64,000 nt of DNA, from positions 682,001 to 746,000 of the forward strand of contig FMBT01000290.1 in assembly GCA_900095095.1 (NCBI GenBank), given 5' to 3'. The notes beneath the pieces were generated by a model, which was not told where the DNA came from, made no database searches, and saw only the letters and a program-made list of their open reading frames with translations. Of the stretch, positions 19,929 to 30,367 are shown one piece after another. How positions within the stretch are numbered: position 1 is the stretch's first letter; every line of letters starts with the position of its first letter. This stretch comes from Fragilariopsis cylindrus CCMP1102 (taxonomy: Eukaryota; Bacillariophyta; Bacillariophyceae; Bacillariales; Bacillariaceae). The position numbers and the translations under genes were made by a program.

Positions 19929-22900
19929 TCACCATCCCATTGATAGTAGTCTACATTCTTCAAACATTGTTGGTCCTAATGCCTTCGTAAGGTAGTCAGC
20001 CTTTTGGTCTTTAGTTGGACAATGTATGATTTCAATTTCCCTTGGCTTCAACCAAGATCGAAACCAATGCAATTTCAATGCATAGAACTTTGATCTTGGT
20101 GTGTTTCTTCCTGGCTCTAGTTGTGAGAGTCGAAGAGCGCCCATATTATCTTCATGGACAGTAGCTTTAAATGTAAGTAGTTTAGTTGTTGTGAACTTAA
20201 GTCCTTCGTTTATGGCGGTTGTTACTTCAATCATTGGAATCGCTGCTCTTAGAGCCATTGATAGTGCAGTATATTCAGATTCCATCGTGGACGTTGCGAT
20301 ACAGGGTTGTAACTTTGAGCACCATAGTACCCCGCAACCCATTACTTCAATAATATATCCGGTTCGAGACTTGACTGAGTCTGGATTTGTACCAATTTCT
20401 GTGCCCCAGCCAGATGCAAAAGCAGCATCCACATAGACATCTATTTTGAATTTTGATTCACTTAGATTTGGTTTAAGGATAAGTCCTTTGTCAATTGTTC
20501 CTTTTAGGTATCGACCTATCCTTTCAAGGGCTAGTTCGTGTGATCGTTTTGGGTTGAATGTATAGCGTGAGGTTTGTGATGTAGCGAATGATATATCCAT
20601 ACGAGAATGACCTTGTAAGTATTGCACCATACCGTTTACGGATGCATAGTTGTAGAGTTCATGTGCAGGTTCTCCATCTTCGTCTAAAGGTAGGAAAGAA
20701 TCAGCTGGTGTTCGAACTGAGCTTGTGTCGTCATCAAGATGCAGTGCTTCAACAATTCGTTGTGCTAGACCACTTTGTCTAAGGGTAATTGTGTCATTAT
20801 CTGGATCTCGATCGATTAGAACACCTAAATAACCAGCTACATCTGATTCTTCTTCAAATAATAGCCCAATTTCTTTCATTTTTGTTGTTAATATATTAAC
20901 TTCTTCTGGTGATTTGTAGACAAACAATGCATCATCCACGTAGATGAGGCAGATTACTGTTGGTGAGATAAAGAGGCAAGGATCAGCATCAGATTGTCTG
21001 AAGCCTAACTCTTCTAACTTGTTCTTGGTATGAAGAAAGTATGCTCTTGGTGCATCCTTCAATCCATATATAGCTCGTTGCAGCTTCCAAACTTTTCCTT
21101 CAACGTTGAATAACTTTGGCATTTCAACGTATACGTCATGATCTAATGGCGCTTGCAGGAAGGCTGCAGTGTAGTCAATTTGTTTGTTTTCTAGGTTTAA
21201 TAGTATTGTCATGATAAGCACGAGACGCACTGTCATCCATTGTACGACTGGTGCAAAGGTTTCGAAGTAGTCCACTCCTTCAATTTGTTCAAAGCCACGA
21301 GCACAGATTCTAGCTTTTAATTTTCTTATTGCTCCGTCAGGATATCTTTTCCGTTTGAACGCCCAGACAGATGATACTACGTTCATCCAAGGTTCTTTGT
21401 TTACTACAAGGAAGGCATTCATCTTTATTAGTGTTTCAATTTCTATTTCCATTGCTTTCATAAAACCAGCAGCGTCCGGTCCATTCATTGCTTCTTTTAA
21501 CGTAGGGTTATCTTCTTTGTCAGCGACCGTAACCAGTAGAGCTGGATTAAAGTATTCTAACATCTGCTGACCTTTCTCATGAACTGTGTTTTTATGTACT
21601 TCTGATACAAATGCATCCAGTGTTGTTAAGCCTGTATGACATACTGTAAGTAGTTTTGTCCAGTTTAAGCAGGCTAGATGATATGAATTGAGTTGATTCC
21701 TTTTTACTTTTGGAAGTTTTTGTTGTTCACATGAGTAGGAAGTCTTCTTGCAGCCTCCTTGACTAATAGTTTGTCCTCTGGTCCCTGTTGGTAGTTTGAT
21801 TCCTAAAGTGTTGCAGTAGTGTTCGACTGGTGATACGTTGGTGGCTGCTTCGTTGTAATTGGTTGCTAAGTGATTAGACGGATCAAGTTTCACTGGCGCA
21901 GTACCAAAGTTTGATCGAGTTGATCTTCGAATAGTGTTTTCAGGAGCACTATTTGGCTGTTTGTTTGATGATTGTGGAGAGAACATTTGCCTGTTCAAGA
22001 TAGGGGAGATAGGTGATGGTGAGCTTGGTATGTCAGGAGTTTCAACGTTGTCATGTTGATGTGTTGTTGTGTTATTGATGGGTTCATCATTTTCTTCATG
22101 GTGACGTTGATTTTCAAAGTGAATGGTTGTGTCGTTAATATCAGGTGAGAACGAAGTGAAGTCTGGTGGTAAGATTACTTTTCCTTCGTTATTAGGTTCA
22201 ACTGAGAAGTGTCTTTCAGTGTGTGTTATAAGACTTTCCCATATATTATGATCGAATAGACCGTCCGACCATACTGTGCTAAATGTATCATCGAATATGC
22301 AGTGGTATTGTGGACTAATGTTGCCTGTTTCTGGATTGAGTACTAGATGTACTGTTGATGAGTGATGTTTGCTTACTCCTAGATAGATGCCTCGTCTGCT
22401 TCTCATTTTCCACTTTGGGATCTTTTTAGAATCTTGTAGTCTTGGGTCTAATATATAAACAGGGCATCCAAAAGGGTGAGCTCGTATGAGATGATTGTAG
22501 TTGTTGAAGATGGTACCAGATAACTTTTCTATTGGAGACACACGCATGTCTCTGATTGGTAGGTGATTATGCATGTAAACTGCATAGTCGACAGCGAACG
22601 GCCAAAGATTCTCACAGTTCTTTGCCATTTGTGGCCAATGCAGTACAAAGTGAAGTAGATTTGCTCTACTCCAGTTAAATATTGTTTGTATGTTTCTTTC
22701 TGCTAAAACTTGATGATGTGCTCCGACACCGGAATGCTTTGTTGGTAGTTGTTGTTGTACAGCACAATCATTAACCCAAGCTTTGGATCTAAACGGATGA
22801 TTATCTGAATGGTATTGTTTTATTTTTATGCCTATTTCGTCAAACGCAGCTTCACACTTGTGTTTACTGTCTACTGTGGCAACAGCAGTTAAATTGACTT

Positions 22901-24812
22901 GATGATTATTAAAAATGAAGTTGGTAGCGTGATCAACAAATAACGTTCCTCCGACATACTGTTTAGATGATGATTCTAATCCTTTTGTGTGTAGTAATCT
23001 TCCTTTAGATGGCGACATATATTGATCACATGAGACCTTATCACCTGGTAGCAGATCGCCTTCTGTTAAGGCTCCTTCCAACTCTTGATTCTTTGTTACG
23101 GTGGTTGAGTCAGGTGTTGTGCGTTTCTGTTTTGCATACTGACATGCAACGCAACAGAACTTTTCACATGTGGTTGTTGATGTTTGTTGTGGTACGACCA
23201 TTTGTCTTACTAATTCTCCTCTTTCTAATGATCCTTTTGGTTGATGTGGCTTGCTTAAGATCATTTTTACTCTATTGAGATCACAATGGCTCCATCGACT
23301 GTGCCATTTCAATAGTTCTTGTTGTGCAGGGTTCATGTTGAAGTTATCTCTGTTGAAAACACTTCTATCAATAAATGATGAGGAGTAAGTGCCTTTGCTC
23401 GTTAGCGAAAGGGCTGATATTGTTAGATGTGATTTCTTTCTATCATTCAATGATTGTTTTGTTAGCATAAATGGTAAGTTATTTGATTTATTAAAAGGAA
23501 AATTCATTGTTGTTCCACATTTCAATGTGAATTTAATTCCTCTATGGTCGATGATGAGTTTTGCTGTTTTATTCTTTCCAATATATACTTGAGGAGAGAA
23601 TAATCTAATTCCAGCATCAGGTACAAAGTATGCTTCTGTTTTAATGCTTCTTTGTACTCCGTTGATATCTTCTATTTCCCAACTGACCATACCTTGACCG
23701 CATACATCTGTTGATCCGTTTACTTGTTTTAATTCTTTTAGATCAGCTTTATTAATGATTCCATCGACAAAGTCTGATCCTAGTGGTGTTATTGATCCAC
23801 TTGCGCCAGTATCTATGACGACTGGTGGTTCGTTATCGCAACACGACACGTATATTGCTGGAGTGTCGTCATTGCAGTTGTTGAGAGTTGTATCATAATG
23901 AAAGACTTGTGATTTCAGGTATCTTGCCTGAATCAATATTCTCTTATAAAGTGGCGAGTCTGTGTTTAATGCTTTGTATTTTGATGTGTTAAAGTGAAGA
24001 CCTGGTTCACCAAGAGATTTAATAATTTTATAATGTGATAGTACATCAAATGCGTCAACGAATGCATCGATTGCCTTTCTTGGTATATCAAGAGTGTTAG
24101 TGGGTGAAGTAGGATTAGAAGATGGTTCCCATGATAATTCTGAGGTTGGTATATCATGGAAGGCGTCGTCATCTATGATCATTATATCTGATGGTATTAA
24201 TTTAGTATCGAAGTAATTTAGAAGAAATAGTTCCGGGTTTTTCGTATCACAGAAGGTTTCGTCATCTATGATTGTTATGCTTGGTGGTATTGGTATAGTA
24301 TCAAAGTAGTCTAAGAGAAATATCTTTTGTTTAAGCTTGTATCTCTTAACACGGCATTCTGTTCTTGGCGAAAGACGTTTTTGTAAGTTCTTTGTTGAGT
24401 ATGGTGATCTCTGCCACCATGCATGATGACGATTAGAGTTCTTTCCCTTTCTGCCACTGCGTCCAGATGAACAACAGCCTGTCGTTGTCTTGATGATAGT
24501 GTTTTTGTAATTGTGAAAAGTTGGTAGTAGTCTTAATAATAGATTAGTTATAATAAATGGTGGTGCTATAAGCCAAACCAACATCTCGACTGCAACGTCT
24601 GTACTGATGCTTGGTATGTTCGGCTCGATAATGTTTTCTATAATATAAAATAGGATGGTAGCTGTTGTCTTACACTGAAATTCTACTACAGCTCTAACTG
24701 TCATCCAGAACGTAAAATCGATACAGTTCCAGAACCAGAATGTATATACAAATAGCAGACGCAAGAAGTCTCCACTACCATCATACATACATTCCAACAG
24801 GGTTCCCTCGTG
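19929..24812 (-). CDS. pol: Copia pol polyprotein (protease, integrase, RT, RNase H)
   Basis: Frame counted from the codon after the gag TGA. Residue positions below are approximate, from the TTG at 24797. Residues ~10-110 hold unusual hydrophobic segments (LLFVYTFWFWNCIDFTFW; VAVEMLVWLIAPPFIITNLL). The aspartic protease is at PPVVIDTGASGSITPL (~326). The integrase zinc module is HSRWSHCDLNRVK...CEKFCCVACQYAK (~496-560), and its core contains SCDQYMS, QYHSDNHPF and HHQVLAERNIQTI. RT: FLQAPLDHDVYVEMP, IYGLKDAPRAYF and the LIYVDDALF catalytic box (~1284). RNase H: DVYVDAAFASGW, MESEYTALSMALRA and the HEDNMGALRLSQ strand. No internal stop is present. No ATG lies before ~24788, so expression probably depends on gag read-through. 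Confidence 0.95.
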   Translation of the reverse strand, partial: HEGTLLECMYDGSGDFLRLLFVYTFWFWNCIDFTFWMTVRAVVEFQCKTTATILFYIIENIIEPNIPSISTDVAVEMLVWLIAPPFIITNLLLRLLPTFHNYKNTIIKTTTGCCSSGRSGRKGKNSNRHHAWWQRSPYSTKNLQKRLSPRTECRVKRYKLKQKIFLLDYFDTIPIPPSITIIDDETFCDTKNPELFLLNYFDTKLIPSDIMIIDDDAFHDIPTSELSWEPSSNPTSPTNTLDIPRKAIDAFVDAFDVLSHYKIIKSLGEPGLHFNTSKYKALNTDSPLYKRILIQARYLKSQVFHYDTTLNNCNDDTPAIYVSCCDNEPPVVIDTGASGSITPLGSDFVDGIINKADLKELKQVNGSTDVCGQGMVSWEIEDINGVQRSIKTEAYFVPDAGIRLFSPQVYIGKNKTAKLIIDHRGIKFTLKCGTTMNFPFNKSNNLPFMLTKQSLNDRKKSHLTISALSLTSKGTYSSSFIDRSVFNRDNFNMNPAQQELLKWHSRWSHCDLNRVKMILSKPHQPKGSLERGELVRQMVVPQQTSTTTCEKFCCVACQYAKQKRTTPDSTTVTKNQELEGALTEGDLLPGDKVSCDQYMSPSKGRLLHTKGLESSSKQYVGGTLFVDHATNFIFNNHQVNLTAVATVDSKHKCEAAFDEIGIKIKQYHSDNHPFRSKAWVNDCAVQQQLPTKHSGVGAHHQVLAERNIQTIFNWSRANLLHFVLHWPQMAKNCENLWPFAVDYAVYMHNHLPIRDMRVSPIEKLSGTIFNNYNHLIRAHPFGCPVYILDPRLQDSKKIPKWKMRSRRGIYLGVSKHHSSTVHLVLNPETGNISPQYHCIFDDTFSTVWSDGLFDHNIWESLITHTERHFSVEPNNEGKVILPPDFTSFSPDINDTTIHFENQRHHEENDEPINNTTTHQHDNVETPDIPSSPSPISPILNRQMFSPQSSNKQPNSAPENTIRRSTRSNFGTAPVKLDPSNHLATNYNEAATNVSPVEHYCNTLGIKLPTGTRGQTISQGGCKKTSYSCEQQKLPKVKRNQLNSYHLACLNWTKLLTVCHTGLTTLDAFVSEVHKNTVHEKGQQMLEYFNPALLVTVADKEDNPTLKEAMNGPDAAGFMKAMEIEIETLIKMNAFLVVNKEPWMNVVSSVWAFKRKRYPDGAIRKLKARICARGFEQIEGVDYFETFAPVVQWMTVRLVLIMTILLNLENKQIDYTAAFLQAPLDHDVYVEMPKLFNVEGKVWKLQRAIYGLKDAPRAYFLHTKNKLEELGFRQSDADPCLFISPTVICLIYVDDALFVYKSPEEVNILTTKMKEIGLLFEEESDVAGYLGVLIDRDPDNDTITLRQSGLAQRIVEALHLDDDTSSVRTPADSFLPLDEDGEPAHELYNYASVNGMVQYLQGHSRMDISFATSQTSRYTFNPKRSHELALERIGRYLKGTIDKGLILKPNLSESKFKIDVYVDAAFASGWGTEIGTNPDSVKSRTGYIIEVMGCGVLWCSKLQPCIATSTMESEYTALSMALRAAIPMIEVTTAINEGLKFTTTKLLTFKATVHEDNMGALRLSQLEPGRNTPRSKFYALKLHWFRSWLKPREIEIIHCPTKDQKADYLTKALGPTMFEECRLLSMGW

Positions 24813-26723
24813 TCACTTTTCGCTAAGATTGCCGATGAACGCTCCCATTCCAGAGAGATTAGCACCCATATTCTTTATGGATGCTTCAAAGCGTCTTAAC
24901 TCATTCTTATCATCTTGGGTAAGGCCGGTTTCATTAGTCATCTGTGTTGCGTCATCATTGTTGTCCGTTACTTGACCAGGTACTGCTGCAGTTGCACCTG
25001 TACCTGTATTATTATTAGCTGATAATGGGATATCAGGGAGGCCGGAACCCGGTGTTCCGTCCTTGACCCATGATTTACGACCATCCCATGTGTGAGGATC
25101 ACCATAGATCACTCGCTTGTTGTTTTCAGAGGGCTCAGGTGGTCTCCATTCCGGATAAACCTTCTTTGTTCCACCTCCCTTTGATTCATTCTTGTCTCTT
25201 GGATTGGCTTGTACATCAGTTAGCCACTTGTTTTTGTTTCTTTCGATCTTGTCTTGATCCTTAGTAAGCTTACACTTCCGTAAGTTGCAGTTTTCCTTTT
25301 CACAGTTCCAGCATCTGTTTCTCCAGAACGAGGAGAATGTTGACTTAGCTTTAGATAGTACTTCAGTCTCCCAGATGCCGTCATCGAAGAGTTCTTTGTG
25401 AAAGTTTCTTGCCACGGTAAAGAGTTTCTGTAAGATTTCTTGTGTGTTAATCTTATTGGTTTTATCACAAAGTAGTGCCAGTTCGAGGCTTCCTTGGTAT
25501 GCTTCCATCTTTTTGTTGAATACTTCAACGCTTGTTGTACATAACACCTTGAAAATGTTAATCACAAACTTGTCCGGAAGGGTTGGTTTGTTGCTGCCAT
25601 CATCTCTCATGGCGGTTATCAATTTAGATCCTGCTTGAAGGATCTTAATTGCTTCTGGTACGTCATTCTTGCCATCCGTGGCAATATTGTAGTTTTTAAT
25701 TGTGCTTTCAAGAGCTGCTAGACTGTCCTCATTTGCAGAGAGGACTGCGTCAGTTAATAACTTGAAGAAAAGAGGTCCTCCCCGTTCTTTCTTGCTATGG
25801 CTGTTGAAGATTTTGTCCGTATCATTATACAGAACTTCCTCAACATTGTTCTTGAAATGAAGATAACTCCAGTTCATGTCTCTTCCATATGACTGTTTCT
25901 TGTTGTCTTTGTCTTTGTAATGCCCATGGAGGTTCCACCATGCGCAGCTTAATGCTACTTCTTCGATACTGACTTGCCGAAAGTCGGTGAGTATGTTTAA
26001 GCTTCTGATTTCGCCTCCGTTTGGCTTCATCTTGAGTGCAACTCTATCCAGAGTTTCATCTTCAGGATAGACGATAGTAAATGGGTCTTTCATATCGAAT
26101 CTGGTTAGGATTGTTTCAGTCGCTTCGATAGTGTCCATGATACTTCTGCTTTGGAGAAGACGTTCAACACTTTTCATGCTTGTCTCAGCCTTCTTGTACT
26201 TCGTGTATTGGTTCTTGCACAAGCTTTCAATCAGCTTGCGCTCCGTGTCCGTTCCAGAATCAGGACGATCTTCTTTTGACATCATAACACCTACATTGTA
26301 ATCAGTGTTTTGAGCCGGTTCGGCAGCATCGAACTCGATTTCGACACCTCCGATCTTGTAAGTGGTAGTAGTTGATGTTGTCATGATGTTTTCTTCTTCT
26401 TTTTCTTTTTCTTTTTCTTTTTCTTTTTCTTTATCTTCTTCCTTTTCTTCCTTTCGTTCTTGTGTGTCTTCAATGTCTTCTTCGCCGAAGAGAGTTGTTG
26501 CTAATCCTAGATCTGCTTCAAGGTTTAGAATATCTTGTTGTTGATGTTGTTGTCTTTCTATCGATTGTTGTCTCTCGTTTCGGCTTCTGTCTCTCAAAGG
26601 CGTTCTCAATGAGTTGAAGGCGTCAAGAAGTATGTTTCGTCTTGGTTGTACTGGACTGTCGTCGTCGTTGTCTTGGTTGTCGTTGTTATCGTTGTTGTTA
26701 TCGGTGTTGTTGTTGCTACTCAT
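24813..26723 (-). CDS. gag: Copia gag-like protein
   Basis: 636 residues from ATG 26723 to TGA 24813-24815. The N-terminus is Asn/Asp-rich and includes a Lys/Glu microsatellite (26396-26440). The central helical part (DKFVINIFKVLCTTSVEVFN and flanks) is the presumed capsid. The C-terminal third has a single zinc-knuckle-like CWNCEKENCNLRKC, i.e. CCCC rather than the usual CCHC, followed by a basic stretch. It is in the same frame as pol, separated only by the TGA. Confidence 0.88.
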   Translation of the reverse strand: MSSNNNTDNNNDNNDNQDNDDDSPVQPRRNILLDAFNSLRTPLRDRSRNERQQSIERQQHQQQDILNLEADLGLATTLFGEEDIEDTQERKEEKEEDKEKEKEKEKEKEEENIMTTSTTTTYKIGGVEIEFDAAEPAQNTDYNVGVMMSKEDRPDSGTDTERKLIESLCKNQYTKYKKAETSMKSVERLLQSRSIMDTIEATETILTRFDMKDPFTIVYPEDETLDRVALKMKPNGGEIRSLNILTDFRQVSIEEVALSCAWWNLHGHYKDKDNKKQSYGRDMNWSYLHFKNNVEEVLYNDTDKIFNSHSKKERGGPLFFKLLTDAVLSANEDSLAALESTIKNYNIATDGKNDVPEAIKILQAGSKLITAMRDDGSNKPTLPDKFVINIFKVLCTTSVEVFNKKMEAYQGSLELALLCDKTNKINTQEILQKLFTVARNFHKELFDDGIWETEVLSKAKSTFSSFWRNRCWNCEKENCNLRKCKLTKDQDKIERNKNKWLTDVQANPRDKNESKGGGTKKVYPEWRPPEPSENNKRVIYGDPHTWDGRKSWVKDGTPGSGLPDIPLSANNNTGTGATAAVPGQVTDNNDDATQMTNETGLTQDDKNELRRFEASIKNMGANLSGMGAFIGNLSEK

Positions 26724-26979
26724 GGTTGTTATGGTATGTTTTCAAGTTTTCTTTTCAAAGAAAGGTAGTGTTGTTGTCGATTTCTAATTTCGTTGATTGA
26801 TTTGGCATCAACTTTGGTGTCAATAAAAGTTGGTTAATTGCTGTTTACTGTATTTTCTATACAGTGTTCGTTGTAGTGATGGCGCTTCGCCAACTGTTGT
26901 TGTTGTTGTATTGTTGTTATAGTGTGTATTTTGTTAAGTTGTCAGATCAGAGATTGAGTAATTTGGACTGCTCATAACC

Positions 26980-27134
26980 TATCAGGAGATTATTCGTACA
27001 CACTAAATAGTAAAGTCGTAGTAAGTTAAGTTTAGGTTTTGCGTTATGTTAAATTATGAGTTCTTCTACTAGCTAATTATCTGCATATGATATAATTGAC
27101 ATCACGTGCGCGCACAATCAGAATTACTTTGACA
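26980..27134 (-). repeat. 5' LTR of the copia element
   Basis: 155 bp, matching the 3' LTR throughout by eye. The PBS abuts its inner end (26968-26979). The untranslated leader 26724-26967 separates it from the gag ATG. Confidence 0.95.
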
Positions 27135-28734
27135 GTACCTAATAGCTGCTGTTTGGCACAGTACAATTCTTCAACTAAGGAGCTTAAAAGAAATAATTGT
27201 TTTGTGACGCAACATCATCATCATCATCATCATCACCCATTCATTATCATCGTGTCATAGTCCTTCCTATTTGTGGGTTTTTGAGAAGTTGTTTTGTGCT
27301 GGCTGGGGACATGATACCACTTTGTACTGTTCGCATCATATACACTTGGCCACTTGGGCCTGAAGAATAGAACATGCTTGTTTGTTTGTTTGTTTGTTTT
27401 TGCCGTCCCCATTCCCTACATCACGCTCTTGCCCTTCGCCAAATGCACTGTTGATGAACGAAGGAATCAGGGGCTTCATCCCCAGCGCATAATGATCGAA
27501 TATACTGGCAGTGTACCACCTTATTTATTGTAAGTCACTTCACCTAATCCAAGCGAGCATGCCACACGTCGTGGTCAGTTTTTCCCACCGTTCAGATTGT
27601 CACAAATTGCTATTCCGTACCAAAACAAAGTGGTAGACACACGACGAACGTGTGAATAGTATTGGCTGCTTGCTGGAATACTAAAGATCCGAATTATATG
27701 CCAGCCTGCCCTCGTGTTCGCCGATGAACATAACAGGTACCACGTTTCTATATTCAAGTTTGGAAAACTTCACGTCTTTGTATGTAATACTTTCACACAA
27801 ATCTCGTGAAAATGAAGTAATACATTCTTTAGTTGTGTTGTATTGTGAATGGAAGATCGGAGAACAAGACTAGCAACGAGTTTATTGATTGACGACGTAA
27901 TCAAGTGTCAAGCGAACGAAGCGAGGAGGAGAACTACAGTATTATACGTCCGTCCGGTGAACAACGTTTATTTGATGAGAAAAGGATTTGTCGATCGGTG
28001 GCAGTCGGCCCAATTGTCCACTACACGATGTACAACTAGGTGGTGTACCAGTACTTCCTGACGTTCCAATGGTAATACGACACACGCACGGGGTGGGTAA
28101 TATTAAGTAGAATATACAATTCAACAACTACGTACAATCTCCGTGTACTGGAACTACTGTATACATATACAAGTCCAGCCACTTTATTTTAATGTAGAGT
28201 ATTAAAGAAAAACCAATCTATTCGCACTCCGTTTGACCACTAGCCATAGTACAGTATATTTTTCTAATCCATCAGTTGCACGTTGTGACGATCCTATCAA
28301 TTCCGCACTATTTCTTCAATATATCATTGTAATCCAACAATCACATTAGCTTGTATACTTACACATCCGAATGAATACTATTCGTAATAAGAAAGATGGA
28401 AAATAAATAGATATATAAATAATATTATACTATTAAAAGTTTTTTGTCGGAATCAATATTTATAGTTATGATCAATAGCTACGATGATGTCGAAAATGTA
28501 AGGAGGAGAGAAAGCAATACGAGCTTTGTAGTCGTATGAATGTTATCGAACAGAAGGATAGGACTTTACTGACTTTACTTTGACTTTACTTTGACTTTAC
28601 TTTGACTTTACTTTGACTTTACTTTGACTTTACTTTGACTTTACTTTGACTTTACTTTGACTTTACTTTGACTTTACTTTTTTTTACTCCTATAATCAAA
28701 TGAAACTATTTATTGTTATATTTTCTTTACCCAA
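27135..28734. other. Gene-poor intergenic region
   Basis: No convincing gene. It contains a CAT microsatellite (27211-27235), a GTTT run (27380-27400), TACTGTA at 28155, TACAGTA at 28250, and the 11-bp tandem array at its right end. Open frames here are short and lack protein-like composition. Confidence 0.5.
28563..28683. repeat. 11-bp tandem array (TTTGACTTTAC)
   Basis: About 11 nearly perfect copies of an 11-bp unit, just downstream of the stop of the spliced secreted gene (minus strand), so probably within or near its 3' UTR. Confidence 0.92.
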
Positions 28735-30367
28735 CTACAATACAACTTCGGTACCTCGTACTTCTACGTAAATAAAAACAAGATTTCCAATATTGTCGGT
28801 GTTCTTGTCACTGTCGATAATAGTAGTTGAGCTGAATCCATATTCCGAGTAGACGTCTGCAATCATTTTAGGCAATCCATCGTTGCTATCAAGATCTTCA
28901 ATTATACGGGAAAACTCTCCAATAACATTCATCCGTAATACATTAAGCGGAGGGCGGTCATCACCACGATCAAACTTTCGAATATTAACCTTTACAGTAA
29001 GAATAATAATGGTACACGAATGAGTGAAAGATACAGTCAATCAACGTGAGAAAAAAACAAAGTAGATGTCAATGATAGTATAGGTATGATCTTATACGTC
29101 ACTTACCTTCAGTTCAATTAAACCATCTTTTGTCCACTCTAGTTTACGGGCAGTCTTTGCAATATCTGGTAGTTCTTCCGAGAGAACAGTGACATCGCAC
29201 AAGACATCAAGAACCTTCGTCAACTTTTCTTTATCTTCTAAATCAAAACGTACATCATCAATCCCGTTTCCGTTTCCCTTCATATATTCCCATGTAAATG
29301 TTTCGATGTTCGTAACATTACCAACAACTTCCGCCTCATTTTCAATTCTACTTAATGGTTTCTGTTCCATTTGTTGTTCCGCTTTTGATTTAACTTTCTC
29401 AAATTTATCGAAACTAGCCAGAATTTCAGAATATTCCGACAAGGACTGTTTTTTGTGAAGGTATACAAGCAAGTAGATCAGGTGAATTTGTCATATTTCA
29501 AAACAGTAAGATAATTGTGAACAAAGGTTTGATTCACGGTCGACAGGATACAAATAATCAATCTCTACTTACTAGATTTTCGGGGGAACCATATTTTTCA
29601 TGGATACAAACTTTCAAATCATTTTGGATCTCATCTTCGATAAAGGTATTTCCAAAACCACCACTGTCAACACTCCAAGAAGAGGATTGTAACCAAGGAT
29701 ACTGTAAAAGCATCGTCTCATCCTTAGATAACGCTCCTCTCTGGTCTCTGTCAGTAGTTCGACCGATAACAATGTTACCGATAACAATGTTGGTGTCGTT
29801 ACCGTCATCGTTGTCACCATCGTCGACTTTTAATACACGTTCCTTTAGAATTCTTGCAAGAGCTACCTTCAACGGCAGTGTTTCCTTTACATTTTCCAAA
29901 GCAATCAATAATTCATTAGACGATGTGAATAATTCAATACGACCTGAAACAACAGCCATGGTTTTATTTAACTTATTACCAATAACACTTTCGTTTGGTC
30001 CCTCGTTTTTTAATCCGATCGACGACAAAATTTCTAGAATTTGAATTTCTGGACTGTCTACTCCCTGATCAAGTTTCAAGTATCCGTCTTTCATTTCAAG
30101 ATAGTCGAATAGATTATTCACAAGTCCTGCAGCAATGTATCCTGTATTCCATTCTTGTTTCTGTGTCTCGTCCCAATTATAATCGTACAGGGTACTATCA
30201 CCATTTCCCGCAAGGAAAGAACATCGATCTCTTGTATATGACAAATCCACCAACTTAGGTACCAGTCTATTTCGACGAAGTAATGAACGATCATTTGCTG
30301 CGTTTACTACTGTAAGTTTTGTCGACGCTAAGACGACTGTATAACATAATGCCAGGATACTAATCAT
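28735..30367 (-). CDS. Three-exon secreted protein of unknown function
   Basis: The proposed exons are 30367-29573, 29445-29107 and 28989-28735. Both donors are GTAAGT (29572 and 29106), the acceptors are aacag and taaag, introns are 127 and 117 bp, and both junctions are phase 0, giving 462 residues. Joined ends read PENL|SLSEYSEIL and IELK|VNIRKFDRG. The N-terminus MISILALCYTVVLASTKLTVVNA is a good signal peptide and RSLLRRNRL lies just after it. The mature part is acidic, with one N-glycosylation-type NKT and two Cys near CSFLAGNG. I see no known domain. The exon structure rests on splice sites and frame continuity, not on similarity. Confidence 0.7.

Larger units (their letters stand above)
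19705..27134 (-). mobile_element. Complete Ty1/copia LTR retrotransposon (CoDi-like)
   Basis: A 7430-bp element on the minus strand with 155-bp LTRs that look identical, flanked by the 5-bp direct repeat GTACC (19700-19704 and 27135-27139). On the element strand the LTR starts TGTCAAAG and ends CTCCTGATA. The primer binding site GGTTATGAGCAG (26979-26968) directly follows the 5' LTR and is complementary to a Met-tRNA anticodon-arm sequence, as in copia. The polypurine tract CCAAAGGGAG (19869-19860) directly precedes the 3' LTR. Pol order is protease-integrase-RT-RNase H, which defines copia. Identical LTRs and open gag and pol frames mean a recent, possibly active insertion. Confidence 0.96.

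Noticed and set aside
24363-24797. Separate env-like gene at the hydrophobic start of pol
   Set aside because: It is continuous with the protease frame and lies between gag and protease, not after RNase H where env genes occur.
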